Origin: Cupriavidus sp. IDO
Lineage (GTDB): Bacteria > Pseudomonadota > Gammaproteobacteria > Burkholderiales > Burkholderiaceae
Direction of reading: 5' to 3'
Assembly (NCBI RefSeq): GCF_000812465.1
Contig: NZ_JWMA01000079.1
Coordinates: forward strand, 19,108-83,107
Length of the DNA: 64,000 nt
Shown here one piece after another: positions 1 to 8,746 of this stretch (position 1 is the stretch's first letter; each line of letters starts with the position of its first letter). The notes under the pieces were generated by a model. The model saw only the letters and a list, made by a program, of their open reading frames with translations. It made no database searches and had not been told where the DNA came from. The translations under genes and the position numbers were made by a program.

Positions 1-220
1 CTGCCTGCACTTGCCGCGCTGCCTGCTGCATCAGCACGCCAAGCTCGTCCCAGCGCCCGTCGTGCTGCAGCGCCTTGATCTCCTCGAAGCACACCGTCGC
101 CATGATGCTGCGCGCATTGCGATGCCCGCCCAGCCGCGCCTTCATCCCCTGGTTGATCAGCCGGTAGTACTCCGCCGACGATTCCCAGCTCATGCCGCCG
201 ATCAGCCCGATTGTCTTCAT
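1..220 (-). CDS. Aspartate/glutamate racemase family protein (N-terminal part, cut by window edge)
   Basis: The reverse strand from the ATG at 220 reads MKTIGLIGGMSWESSAEYY, the characteristic opening of the Asp/Glu/hydantoin racemase superfamily (aspartate racemase branch), and stays open to the window edge (about 73 codons). Family members interconvert L- and D-amino acids with two cysteines in a cofactor-free reaction; both cysteine motifs would lie outside the window, so activity cannot be judged. It sits 131 bp downstream of the epoxide-hydrolase-like gene on the same strand and could be the last member of the long beta-oxidation operon or a separate unit. The family assignment is firm; the substrate is unknown. 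Confidence 0.85.
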   Translation of the reverse strand, partial: MKTIGLIGGMSWESSAEYYRLINQGMKARLGGHRNARSIMATVCFEEIKALQHDGRWDELGVLMQQAARQVQA

Positions 221-351
221 TGCCCCGCCCCCTTGTCGCCGAGATGCCATCGCCGGAATCTAGCAGGGCCGGCCCGGTGGCGCACAGGGACAGTTCCACG
301 GAAACCGGCCCGGCCAGTCATGGCTGGCGGGCCGGATCGTCAGGAATCCCC

Positions 352-1272
352 TTACCGCACCGCGCTCCGGATCAGCAGGTTGATATGCTCCGGCTGCTCG
401 TGAATCACCCAGTGGGTGCCGTCCGGAATCCGCTCCAGGCGCATGTCGGGAATGAACTTGTCGAGACCGTCGAGCAGGGATTTCGGCAATGCCCGGTCGC
501 GTTCGCCCCAGATCACGAAGGTCGGCACTCGCACGACGAATGCGGCCGGATCGAGTCTTGAGATGTCGGGTGGCGGCTCGCCCGGGCCAGGCGGATGCAT
601 GGGCGAGGCGCGGTAGTAGTTGACGCCGCCGCTCAGCGGGTGCGAGCCGTCTTCGCCCGGTTGCGACCATGCGGCGTGGTACTTCTCGCGCGTATCGCCG
701 GCGAACCACGGCGCAGGCTGCTCGCCGCTGGCGGTGAGCATGCTTTCGAGCATGGCGAAGCTGTTGGCGGCCAGCACTTCCTCGCAGCCCGGTCGCCGCA
801 GCCAGTTCATGTAGGCGGAGGCGGCCTGCTGCTGCGGATCGGTCGCCAGCGCCTTCGCGAACACGTACGGGTGCGGCGAGTTGATGATCACCAGTTGATC
901 GACCAGCTGCGGGAACTGGATGGCCAGGTTCCAGCAGATCGCGCCGCCCCAGTCGTGGGCAACCACGATGCAGCGCTCGTAGCCCAGCGCCTGCACGAAC
1001 TGCACCAGGTCTTCGACGATATGGCGCGGGCGATACGCGTCGACTGCTGCGGGCTTGCTCGACAGGTTGAAGCCACGCAGGTCGGGCGCAACGGCAAAGT
1101 GGGTGCGGCCGAATTCGGCCAGCTGGTTCTCCCATTCGAACCAGAACTCTGGAAAGCCGTGCACGAACAACATCAGCGGTTTGCCGCGCTCGCCGGCGCT
1201 GGCGTAGTGCAGCCGGGTGCCGTTGGGCAGGTGGGCAAACTGCAGATGATGAATCACGGCGGGGGCGGTCAT
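352..1272 (-). CDS. Alpha/beta hydrolase, epoxide hydrolase-like
   Basis: A 306-residue alpha/beta hydrolase. The oxyanion-hole motif HGFPE is at about residues 38-42, the nucleophile elbow HDWGG puts an aspartate (D107) where esterases have serine, and the acid and base are probably D259 (GERD) and H287 (DGTHW). An Asp nucleophile is typical of soluble epoxide hydrolases and haloacetate/haloalkane dehalogenases, so hydrolysis of an epoxide or C-halogen bond is more likely than ester cleavage. The start at 1272 is preferred because GGAG lies six bases before it; an in-frame ATG at 1284 has a poorer site. It follows the SDR gene by 46 bp in the same run. The physiological substrate is not evident. 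Confidence 0.85.
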   Translation of the reverse strand: MTAPAVIHHLQFAHLPNGTRLHYASAGERGKPLMLFVHGFPEFWFEWENQLAEFGRTHFAVAPDLRGFNLSSKPAAVDAYRPRHIVEDLVQFVQALGYERCIVVAHDWGGAICWNLAIQFPQLVDQLVIINSPHPYVFAKALATDPQQQAASAYMNWLRRPGCEEVLAANSFAMLESMLTASGEQPAPWFAGDTREKYHAAWSQPGEDGSHPLSGGVNYYRASPMHPPGPGEPPPDISRLDPAAFVVRVPTFVIWGERDRALPKSLLDGLDKFIPDMRLERIPDGTHWVIHEQPEHINLLIRSAVR

Positions 1273-1318
1273 GGCGTTCTCCATGCGCAGGCCTCGGTCC
1301 GGTTGTTGTTGCACTGCG

Positions 1319-2221
1319 TCAGCCGCGCAACGCGGCCACCAGGCCGGCGCGCACTTCGGGCTTGTCGCCGAACGGATCGCCGGGGTTGCGCTGCGAGATG
1401 ATGTCCTCGAAGCGCTGCTGCACCGGCGCCAGTGCCTGCGGGTGGGAATAAATATAGAAGCTTTCTTCCCGGATGGCATCGAACGTGAGCTTTGCCACGT
1501 CAGCGGCAGTGACCTTGCCCGAGCTGACCGCCTTGTCCGACAAGGCCTGCGAGACCAGTTGCGAGCGCGTCGGCGGCGCCTGGTTGGCCAAATCCGCCGG
1601 GCGGTTGCGCTGCGACTGGCTGATGCCGGTCGGCACGAAATAGGGGCACAGGACCGAGCAGCGAACCTGCTCGGTCATCAGGCCCAGATCCTGATAGAGC
1701 GTTTCCGACAGCGACACCACGGCGTGCTTGGAGACGTTGTAGACGCCCATCGCCGGGGGATTGAGCAGGCCCGCCATCGATGCGGTGTTGACAATGTGCG
1801 CCTCGTAGGACGGGTCCTTTGCGGCGGCTTCCAGCATCAGCGGCGTGAAGATGCGGATGCCGTGGATCACGCCGTACAGGTTGACGCCGAGCACCCACTC
1901 CCAGTCCTTCTCCGAGTTCTCCCACACCAGGCCGCCGGCCCCGACGCCGGCATTGTTGAACAGCAGGTTGACCTGCCCGAAGGTCTTGATGGCGGCGTCC
2001 GCCAGCGCCTGAACCTGATCGGCGCGCGAAACGTCGGCGCGCAGGCCGATGACATCGGCGCCCTGCGCCTTCAGTTCGGCCACGGCCGCGTCGAGCGCGT
2101 CCTGCTGCACATCGGCCAGCACCAGCTTCATGCCGAGCGCGGCACCGCTACGGGCGAACTCCTTGCCAAAGCCCGACGCACCGCCGGTAATCACGGCCAC
2201 CCTGTTTTCGAATTGCTTCAT
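1319..2221 (-). CDS. Short-chain dehydrogenase/reductase (SDR)
   Basis: A 300-residue classical SDR. The Rossmann motif TGGASGFG is at about residues 13-20, NNAG at about 90, and the catalytic YNVSK (Y-x-x-x-K) near 160, with a preceding serine in NTASMAG. The aspartate in VLADVQQ after the second strand suggests NAD(H) preference. These enzymes oxidise or reduce a hydroxy or keto group; in this operon a hydroxyacyl or secondary-alcohol intermediate is plausible but unproven. The C-terminal 60 residues are longer than in minimal SDRs and contain a helical tail (APVQQRFEDIISQRNPGDPF). It is 45 bp from the GST-like gene upstream and 46 bp from the hydrolase gene downstream, so co-transcription is likely. 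Confidence 0.9.
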   Translation of the reverse strand: MKQFENRVAVITGGASGFGKEFARSGAALGMKLVLADVQQDALDAAVAELKAQGADVIGLRADVSRADQVQALADAAIKTFGQVNLLFNNAGVGAGGLVWENSEKDWEWVLGVNLYGVIHGIRIFTPLMLEAAAKDPSYEAHIVNTASMAGLLNPPAMGVYNVSKHAVVSLSETLYQDLGLMTEQVRCSVLCPYFVPTGISQSQRNRPADLANQAPPTRSQLVSQALSDKAVSSGKVTAADVAKLTFDAIREESFYIYSHPQALAPVQQRFEDIISQRNPGDPFGDKPEVRAGLVAALRG

Positions 2222-2266
2222 TCTGTCTGTCCTGGTCTGTTTGTTCGTGTTCGATTGCGAAACGGG

Positions 2267-3220
2267 TCAGCCCGCGCGCTGCACCTGGTAGAGCTGGCGC
2301 GGGAAATGCACATTCAACGCCCCGGCACGCGGATCCTGCCGACGCAGCGTGACGCGATGTTCAGACAAGCCAAGCAGCACGCCGGCAACCGGATCGCGTG
2401 CATAGTCGGTCGGGGTAACCGTGACCGCATCGCCGGGCTCGAGGCCACCACCGGTTTCCTCAGCCGCACCGGTGCGTCCTTCGCCGTCCAGCGGCAACGG
2501 ATCGGACGCCAATGCGGCAGCGATGGCGTCGGCGCCGTCGATGACGCGCGATTTACCGTGGCCGAACGCTCGCATGCGCGCATACCAATCCTGCAGCAAG
2601 GGGTAGGCATCGAGCATGCGGGCGAGCCCGGTGGCACGCCGGATGAACCACAGGTTGTGATACAGCGAGAAATCGGCCACCGACAGTTCGGGCCCCGCCG
2701 CCCAGCGGACACCGGCGGCAAACTGCCGTTCGAGCCGGCCGAAGGTCTCGCGCAGCAGCGCGATCGCCTCCGGCAGCGGCATGCGCAGCGCATTGGTGTC
2801 GCCGCGCATGGCCTTGCGGTCGGCCACGAAAGCCTGGATCTGCGCGGGCGACAGATGGCCCAGCATGTTCGCCGCGCCTGCCGGCTGGAACACGTAGGTG
2901 ACCGATGCCGTGAACAGTGCGCTGTCGAACCACGCGGCGCATGTGCGCGCGCTGGCGTCCTGCGCGGGCGGGTAAAGCGGCGGCTGCGGCGAGAGCTGGT
3001 CGATCACCTCGCAAATCAGTGCCGTATCGCAGTAAATGTCAGCGCCGATCTGCATGACCGGCGTACGGCGGTAACCACCGGTCAGCGAGAGCAGATCGGG
3101 CTTGGGCAGGATCGCGGGGATTTCCACGGCGCTCCACGCCAGGCCCTTGGCCCCGAGCAGCAGCCGGACCTTCTCCGAGAACGGCGAAGTGGCGTACTGG
3201 TGAAGGATGATGTCAGCCAT
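2267..3220 (-). CDS. Glutathione S-transferase-like protein with a C-terminal extension
   Basis: A 317-residue protein. Residues 1-80 are a thioredoxin-like GST N-domain (HQYATSPFSEKVRLLL, the cis-proline in RRTPVM, then CDTALICEVI), followed by an all-helical C-domain to about residue 230. The last 80 or so residues (GDAVTVTP through HFPRQLYQVQ) go beyond the GST fold and look beta-rich. The start at 3220 is chosen because AGGAG sits nine bases before it; the longer reading from 3253 lacks such a site. The potential catalytic residue is Ser12 in TSPFSEK, as in theta/zeta-type GSTs, so glutathione conjugation, isomerisation or a purely binding role are all possible. It belongs to the beta-oxidation run, between the aldolase and the SDR. 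Confidence 0.85.
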   Translation of the reverse strand: MADIILHQYATSPFSEKVRLLLGAKGLAWSAVEIPAILPKPDLLSLTGGYRRTPVMQIGADIYCDTALICEVIDQLSPQPPLYPPAQDASARTCAAWFDSALFTASVTYVFQPAGAANMLGHLSPAQIQAFVADRKAMRGDTNALRMPLPEAIALLRETFGRLERQFAAGVRWAAGPELSVADFSLYHNLWFIRRATGLARMLDAYPLLQDWYARMRAFGHGKSRVIDGADAIAAALASDPLPLDGEGRTGAAEETGGGLEPGDAVTVTPTDYARDPVAGVLLGLSEHRVTLRRQDPRAGALNVHFPRQLYQVQRAG

Positions 3221-3312
3221 GCGAGCAATCTCCTGATTGCAGACCACGTCCACGGGTTAGCGGCGCACGCGGCAGCGGCCGCCTTGTCTCAAAGCGTGAA
3301 CTGAGCCATGCC

Positions 3313-4158
3313 TCAGTCCAGCAGGTCCGGCTGTTCCTTGACGATGCGGGCGTACAGCGGCTGAAACTGGAACCAGCCTGCCTGCGCGGTGCCGACGATC
3401 GAATACGCCTGGCGCGCCGCCGCGTCGGAAATCACCTTCAGCGGTGCATTGGTACGCGCGGCAGCCGCTTCGGCCAGCAGCTGCACCTGGCAGGAGCGCT
3501 CCATCGTGATGAACCACCAGGCCGCCTCGTCGACAGTCTTGCCGACAGTCAGCAGGCCGTGGTTCTGCAGGATGGCGGCCTTGTTGGCGCCGAGCGCGTT
3601 GGCGATGCGCTGGCCTTCGTCGAGCTCGACCACCACGCCGCCGAAATCGTCGTAGAGCGCGTGGTCGTTGTAGAAGGCGCAGACGTCCTGCGTGATCGGA
3701 TCCAGCGGACGTCCCAGCGTCGACCAGGCACGGCCGTAGGTGCTGTGCGAATGCGCCGCCGCCACAGCGTCGCTGCGGGTCTGGTGCACGCGAGAATGGA
3801 TGGCGAAGGCGGCGGCGTTGACCGGATAGTCGCCCTCCACCACATTGCCGTGGTGATCGCAGCGGATCAGGTTCGACACGTTCACCTGGCTGAAATGCAC
3901 GCCGAACGGATTGACCCAGAAGGTATCGGTGAACTCAGGATCGCGTGCGGTGATGTGGCCGGCAACGCCTTCGTCGAAGCCGAACTTCGAGAACAGCCGG
4001 AATGCCGCTGCCAGCCGCTGCTTGCGGTGCAGCCGCTCCTGCGCCGGCGTATCGAACTGTGGCGGACGCGGCAGGTTGCGATAGCGGGCCTTGACCTCTT
4101 CCGGGAGGCCGGCACCGATTTCATCGGCGTCTGCCGGTTGCACTTGCGGGGCATTCAT
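3313..4158 (-). CDS. Class II aldolase/adducin family protein
   Basis: A 281-residue class II aldolase/adducin-fold protein. The metal-binding histidines are recognisable: HSHSTYGRAW (His-x-His) and, further on, LQNHGLLTVG. The family includes fuculose- and ribulose-phosphate aldolases/epimerases, but this N-terminally extended subgroup (FRLFSKFGFDEGVAGHIT, DTFWVNPFGVHF) is common in proteobacterial catabolic operons and its reaction is mostly unassigned; a retro-aldol or decarboxylation step is the sensible guess. A strong AGGAGA site lies before the ATG at 4158. It is 80 bp after the MDR gene and 92 bp before the GST-like gene, on the same strand. Confidence 0.88.
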   Translation of the reverse strand: MNAPQVQPADADEIGAGLPEEVKARYRNLPRPPQFDTPAQERLHRKQRLAAAFRLFSKFGFDEGVAGHITARDPEFTDTFWVNPFGVHFSQVNVSNLIRCDHHGNVVEGDYPVNAAAFAIHSRVHQTRSDAVAAAHSHSTYGRAWSTLGRPLDPITQDVCAFYNDHALYDDFGGVVVELDEGQRIANALGANKAAILQNHGLLTVGKTVDEAAWWFITMERSCQVQLLAEAAAARTNAPLKVISDAAARQAYSIVGTAQAGWFQFQPLYARIVKEQPDLLD

Positions 4159-4238
4159 GGGGCGTCTCCTGTCATTCTTGTCGATGGAAATGACGGGCCA
4201 CGCCCCAGTGCAACGGGCGCCGGCCCTGCCTGATTCGC

Positions 4239-5249
4239 TTACACCAGCTTGACCAGCTGCTTGCCGAAGTTCTTGCCCTTGAGCAGGCCAATAAAGGCAT
4301 CCGGCGCGCTGGCCAGGCCCTCGGCAATGCTTTCGCGGAACTTGATCTTGCCCTGCGCGACGGCGGTGCCGAGCTCCTTGAGCGCCTGCGGCCAGACCTC
4401 CATATGCTCGGACACGATAAAGCCTTCCACCGTCAGGCGCGACACCAGGATCAGTTGCGGGTTCTTCATCGGCAGCGGCTGGCCGTCATAGCCGGCGATC
4501 ATGCCGCACATCGCAATGCGCCCAAAGGCGTTCATGCGCAGCATCACGGTGTCGAGGATATCGCCGCCCACGTTCTCGAAGTAGCCATCCACGCCGTCGG
4601 GCGTGGCTTCCTTGAACATGGTGTAGAGCTCCTTGGCGTCCTTCGCGGCCTTGTAATCGATGCAGGCGTCGAAGCCCAGTTCCTTGACCACGTAGTCGCA
4701 CTTGTCCTTGCCACCGGCAAAACCCACGGCGCGGCAGCCTGCCAACTTGGCGAGCTGGCCGACCACGCTGCCGACCGCGCCCGATGCGGCGCTGACCACC
4801 ACGGTCTGCCCGGCCTTGGGCGCGATGATCTTGTTCAGGCCGTACCACGCCGTCACACCGGGCATGCCGACCGAACCCAGGTAGGCCGACAGCGGGATGT
4901 GCGTGGTATCCACCAGCTGCAGGCCGGTGCCGTCGCTCACGCCCATTTCCTGCCAGCCGAACATGCCGACCACCTTGTCGCCGGCCTTGAACTTGCTGTT
5001 CTTGCTTTCCACTACTTCACCCACGGTGCCGCCGATCATCACCTCGTTGAGCGGCTGCGGCACGGCGTAGGACTTGCTCTCGTTCATGCGGCCGCGCATG
5101 TACGGATCGAGCGACAGATAGTGATTGCGCACCAGCACCTGGCCGTCGGCGATGGTGGGAACGGGAACCTCTTCCAGGCGGAAGTTGGCGGGCGTTACCG
5201 CGCCTTCGGGACGAGACGCCAGGACGATGCGCTTGAAGGTATTGGACAT
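4239..5249 (-). CDS. NADP-dependent zinc-free medium-chain oxidoreductase (CurA/alkenal reductase-like)
   Basis: A 336-residue MDR superfamily enzyme. It lacks the zinc-ligand pattern of alcohol dehydrogenases and shows the leukotriene B4 12-hydroxydehydrogenase/CurA signature: SLDPYMRGRMNE near residue 50, the nucleotide loop SAASGAVGSVVGQLAK near 155, and VDGYFENVGG near 220. Relatives reduce the C=C bond of 2-alkenals, alkenones or curcumin with NADPH. In a lipid-degradation operon it could remove unsaturated ketones or aldehydes. An AAGGATC ribosome site precedes the start. It lies 155 bp downstream of the thioesterase gene, one of the larger gaps in the run, so an internal promoter is possible. 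Confidence 0.9.
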   Translation of the reverse strand: MSNTFKRIVLASRPEGAVTPANFRLEEVPVPTIADGQVLVRNHYLSLDPYMRGRMNESKSYAVPQPLNEVMIGGTVGEVVESKNSKFKAGDKVVGMFGWQEMGVSDGTGLQLVDTTHIPLSAYLGSVGMPGVTAWYGLNKIIAPKAGQTVVVSAASGAVGSVVGQLAKLAGCRAVGFAGGKDKCDYVVKELGFDACIDYKAAKDAKELYTMFKEATPDGVDGYFENVGGDILDTVMLRMNAFGRIAMCGMIAGYDGQPLPMKNPQLILVSRLTVEGFIVSEHMEVWPQALKELGTAVAQGKIKFRESIAEGLASAPDAFIGLLKGKNFGKQLVKLV

Positions 5250-5404
5250 GGTAGATCCTTGTAATGGGAGGGAAGCCGCTTCTGGCAGCTCCGGTTACTT
5301 CATCAGGTCCTGCTCCCTCACGCGAAACGCGCGAGGGGTCATGGGAGCTTGCCGGCCGCCTCTTCTTCTCCGGGACGGCTCCCGCTGTCGGTGCCGCGCG
5401 GCGG

Positions 5405-5842
5405 TCAGCCGTCGGCACCGGTATCCGTCTCACCCGGGCGCTGCGGCGGCATGCGCCGGATGTACTTGAAGGTGCCCGAACCGCGCGAGACGATCTTGCC
5501 ATCGGCATCGACGATCTCGCCTTCGCAGAACACCATGGTCGTGGTGCGATGCACGCAGGTGCCGCGCGCCGTCAGCTTGCCGCGGCCCGGTGCCATGAAG
5601 CTCGTCTTCATCTCGATGGTGACCACGCCCCGGCCATCGGCATCGGCGCTGCGCCCGGCGATGGCCATGGCCACGTCGAGCAGGGTCATGATCACGCCGC
5701 CGTGCGCCATGTCCCAGCTGTTCTGATGGCGCTTCTCAATGGGCAGCGCAATCTCGCTGCGTCCGTCTTCGGCGAAGGTGCAGGTCACGCCCAGGTCGGC
5801 AAGAAACGGAATATGGCTCAGGGAGCCGGTGTACTGGTTCAT
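5405..5842 (-). CDS. PaaI-family hotdog-fold thioesterase
   Basis: A 145-residue single-domain hotdog protein. The WDMAHGGVIMTLLDVAMA segment carries the conserved HGG of the PaaI/YdiI thioesterase group, followed by the TIEMKTSFMAPG strand and the terminal GSGTFKYIRR. Such enzymes hydrolyse acyl-CoA thioesters and can drain stalled intermediates to release CoA. The start at 5842 (MNQYTGSLSHIPFL) matches the family length; a longer reading to 6034 would add an unrelated low-complexity tail overlapping the upstream gene. It is 121 bp downstream of the SDR gene in the beta-oxidation run, which fits a CoA-recycling role. The specific acyl chain is unknown. Confidence 0.9.
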   Translation of the reverse strand: MNQYTGSLSHIPFLADLGVTCTFAEDGRSEIALPIEKRHQNSWDMAHGGVIMTLLDVAMAIAGRSADADGRGVVTIEMKTSFMAPGRGKLTARGTCVHRTTTMVFCEGEIVDADGKIVSRGSGTFKYIRRMPPQRPGETDTGADG

Positions 5843-5963
5843 GGCAATGCGGGTCCGAAAGGTGGCTGGTACAGGATCGCGGCAGGCAGTGAACCCGCCG
5901 CGCGATTGCCGCAATATTGATACGTTTCCGGATTCACGCCAACCCTGAACGTATCCGCCCGCC

Positions 5964-6746
5964 TCAGACCGCGCTGACGCCGCCGTCCACCGCCAGGATC
6001 TGGCCTGTGATGTGCTTGCCGGCATCGCTGGCAAACAGCAGCGCGGCGCCCTTCAGGTCTTCATCGTCGCCAAGGCGGTGCAGCGGCACGCCGGCGCACA
6101 TCGCCTCCACGCCCAGGCGCTCCAGCGAGCCCTTGGTCATCTTCGACGGGAAGAAGCCCGGCGCCAGCGCATTGACGGTGATGTTGTGCTCGCCCCACTC
6201 GGCGGCCAGCGTGCGGGTGAAGTTGACCACGGCGCCCTTAGACGTGTTGTAGGCAATGGTCTCCATCGTGCCCGGCGGATTGCCGGCCAGGCCGGCGATC
6301 GACGCCACGTTGATGATGCGGCCGTAGCGGCGCGGGATCATCGAGAGCTTGCCGATGCGCTGGCTCAGCAGGAACAGGCCGCGGATGTTCAGGTTCATCA
6401 CCTTGTCCCAGGCCTCGACCGGATGGTCTTCGGCGGGCGCGCCCCAGGTGGCGCCGGCGTTGTTGACGAGGATGTCGACATGGCCCAGCTTCGCCAGCGC
6501 TTCGTCCGCCAGGCGATTGATTTCCGATTCCTGCGAGCCGTCGGCCGCGATCCAGTCGGCTTCGATGCCAAGTGCCTTCAGGTGGGCCTGCGCGGCCTGC
6601 AGTTCGTCGGCCTTGCGTGCCGACAGCACCACGCGCGCGCCCTGCTCGCCAAGCGCTTCCGCGATTTGCAGGCCAAGCCCGCGCGAGCCGCCGGTGATCA
6701 GGGCGGTCTTGCCCTTCAGGTCAAACAGTTGCTGGATGGTGCGCAT
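5964..6746 (-). CDS. Short-chain dehydrogenase/reductase, FabG-like
   Basis: A 260-residue classical SDR of FabG type: TGGSRGLG at about residues 18-25, VNNAG near 95, the SIAGLAGN serine segment, the YNTSKGAV catalytic pair near 163, and NALAPGFFPSKMTK near 195, ending in the family-typical ITGQILAVDGGVSAV. The segment VVLSARKADE after the second strand suggests an NADP-type site. It probably interconverts a 3-hydroxyacyl and 3-ketoacyl group or a related alcohol. AGGA lies in front of the ATG at 6746, and the gene begins 44 bp after the acyl-CoA dehydrogenase stop, implying tight coupling to that enzyme. Confidence 0.9.
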   Translation of the reverse strand: MRTIQQLFDLKGKTALITGGSRGLGLQIAEALGEQGARVVLSARKADELQAAQAHLKALGIEADWIAADGSQESEINRLADEALAKLGHVDILVNNAGATWGAPAEDHPVEAWDKVMNLNIRGLFLLSQRIGKLSMIPRRYGRIINVASIAGLAGNPPGTMETIAYNTSKGAVVNFTRTLAAEWGEHNITVNALAPGFFPSKMTKGSLERLGVEAMCAGVPLHRLGDDEDLKGAALLFASDAGKHITGQILAVDGGVSAV

Positions 6747-6790
6747 GTGTGTTCCTTTGTCTTGGTGTTCGTGAAGGCAGCGTGGTCCGT

Positions 6791-8653
6791 TCAGAACCAG
6801 GCGTCCTGCATGTCGAGCGTGGTGCGATCGAGGGTCGCCAGCAGGTCGAGCTGCGGACCGACCTTGGGCAACTCCCAGCGGAAGAAGTACGCCGCGGCGG
6901 CCAGCTTGCCGCGATAGAAATCCTCGTCTTCCTTGGTGACGGCACCCGTCAGTGCGGCTTGCGCGACCAGCGCCTGCTCGAGCCAGATCCATGCCACCAC
7001 CACGTGGCCGAAGGCCTCCAGATAGATGCTGGCATTGGCGAGCGTGACATTGGCGTCGCCGGCGCCCCACAGCACTTGCGTGACCTCGGCCAGCCTTGCC
7101 ACGGCCGCGCCCAGTGCGCGCGCCTGTCCGGCCAGTTCCGCGTTGTCCGCTGCCAGCGCGCGCTTGCATGTGTCCTGCACGCGCTCGCCCAGCAATTTGA
7201 AGGCCGCGCCGTCCTTCATCACCACCTTGCGGCCCAGCAGGTCCAGGCCCTGGATGCCGTGCGTGCCCTCGTGGATCGGATTGAGACGGTTGTCGCGATA
7301 GAACTGCTCGACGTTGTACTCGCGCGTGTAGCCGTAGCCGCCGTGCACCTGGATCGCCAGGTTGTTCGCTTCCAGGCACCATTGCGACGGCCAGCTCTTG
7401 GCGATCGGCGTCAGGATGTCCAGCAGCAGCGCCAGGCGCGCATGCGCGGCTTCGTCGCCGGCTGCCGCCGCGGCGCGCTCTTCATCCACCAGTTGCGCGC
7501 AGTACAGGTTCAGTGCGAGCCCGCCTTCCACGTAGCTCTTCTGCGCCAGCAGCATGCGGCGGATATCGGCGTGCTCGACCAGCCTGACCTGCGGGCTGGC
7601 TGCGTCCTTGCCACCGGGGCCGACCGGGCGGCCCTGCGGACGGTTGCGCGCATAGTCCAGCGCGTGCAGGTAGCCGGTATAGCCCAGCATCACCGCACCG
7701 AGGCCGACGCCGATGCGCGCCTCGTTCATCATGTGGAACATGCAGGCCAGGCCCTTGTGCGGCTCGCCTACCAGGTAGCCGATCGCACCCGCCTTGCCAC
7801 CCGGCCTGTACTTCATGCCTTCGCCGAAATTCAGCAGGCAGTTGGTGGTGCCGCGGTAGCCCATCTTGTGGTTGAGGCCGGCCAGCACCACGTCGTTGTG
7901 CTCACCCAGCGAGCCGTCCTCGTTGACCACGTACTTGGGCACGATGAACAGCGAAATGCCCTTCACGCCGGGGATGAGCTTGCCATCCGGGCCAGGAATC
8001 TTGGCCAGCACCAGGTGGACGATATTGTCCGACAGCTCGTGCTCGCCGGCGGAAATCCACATCTTGTTGCCGCGCAGCCGATATTGCGCGCCCAGCGGCG
8101 ATTCGCCTTCGTACTCGGCGCGCGTGGTGATGTCCGACAGCGACGAACCGGCCTGCGGCTCCGACAGGCACATCGTGCCGAAAAAGCGCCCTTCCATCTC
8201 CGGCTTGACGAAGGTTTCCACTTGCGCCGGCGTGCCATGTGCGAGCAGCAGATTGGCGTTGCCGATGGTCAGGAACGGATAGGAGCTGGTGCCGACGTTG
8301 GCGCCCTTGAAGTAGGCAAAGCCCGCCTTCTCGACCACCACCGGCAGCTGCATGCCGCCCAGTTCGTAGTCCTGGCCCGCGGCCATCAGGCCGGCCTCGC
8401 AGAAGGCTTTCAGCGCGGTGCTGACTTCCGGAATGATGCTGACGGTCTCGCCGTCGAAATGCGGCTCTTCCTGGTCGTTCTTCTTGTTGTGCGGCGCGAA
8501 CAGGTCGGTGGCGATCTTCTCGCAGGTGTCCAGCGCGGCATCGAAGGTTTCGCGCGAATGATCGGCGTAGCGGGGAATGCGGGTCAGCTCGTCGACCTTG
8601 AGCCATTCGTAAAGGACGAAGTTCAGGTCGCGACGGGAAAGGATCATCGACAT
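6791..8653 (-). CDS. Acyl-CoA dehydrogenase, long form with C-terminal extension
   Basis: A 620-residue FAD-dependent acyl-CoA dehydrogenase of the long (about 600 residue) class that includes FadE5/AcdA- and DmdC-like enzymes. Visible motifs are MCLSEPQAGSSLSD and KMWISAGEH (FAD and substrate contacts), QVHGGYGYTREYNVEQFYRD, and NPIHEGTHGIQGLDLLGRK, whose glutamate is the expected catalytic base of this class. The C-terminal 130 residues form the extra helical domain. It introduces the trans-2 double bond into an acyl-CoA and passes electrons to ETF. The start at 8653 has GGAG seven bases upstream; a longer reading to 8821 only translates the repeat region. Chain-length specificity cannot be read from the sequence. 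Confidence 0.95.
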   Translation of the reverse strand: MSMILSRRDLNFVLYEWLKVDELTRIPRYADHSRETFDAALDTCEKIATDLFAPHNKKNDQEEPHFDGETVSIIPEVSTALKAFCEAGLMAAGQDYELGGMQLPVVVEKAGFAYFKGANVGTSSYPFLTIGNANLLLAHGTPAQVETFVKPEMEGRFFGTMCLSEPQAGSSLSDITTRAEYEGESPLGAQYRLRGNKMWISAGEHELSDNIVHLVLAKIPGPDGKLIPGVKGISLFIVPKYVVNEDGSLGEHNDVVLAGLNHKMGYRGTTNCLLNFGEGMKYRPGGKAGAIGYLVGEPHKGLACMFHMMNEARIGVGLGAVMLGYTGYLHALDYARNRPQGRPVGPGGKDAASPQVRLVEHADIRRMLLAQKSYVEGGLALNLYCAQLVDEERAAAAAGDEAAHARLALLLDILTPIAKSWPSQWCLEANNLAIQVHGGYGYTREYNVEQFYRDNRLNPIHEGTHGIQGLDLLGRKVVMKDGAAFKLLGERVQDTCKRALAADNAELAGQARALGAAVARLAEVTQVLWGAGDANVTLANASIYLEAFGHVVVAWIWLEQALVAQAALTGAVTKEDEDFYRGKLAAAAYFFRWELPKVGPQLDLLATLDRTTLDMQDAWF

Positions 8654-8746
8654 GGTGTCTCCAGGCGGCGCACTGCGTGGCGTGCCGCGATTTTGTCTTG
8701 CCTTCTTGTGCAAACCGCCGGGGCTTTGAATCACCGTGTGGGTGCT

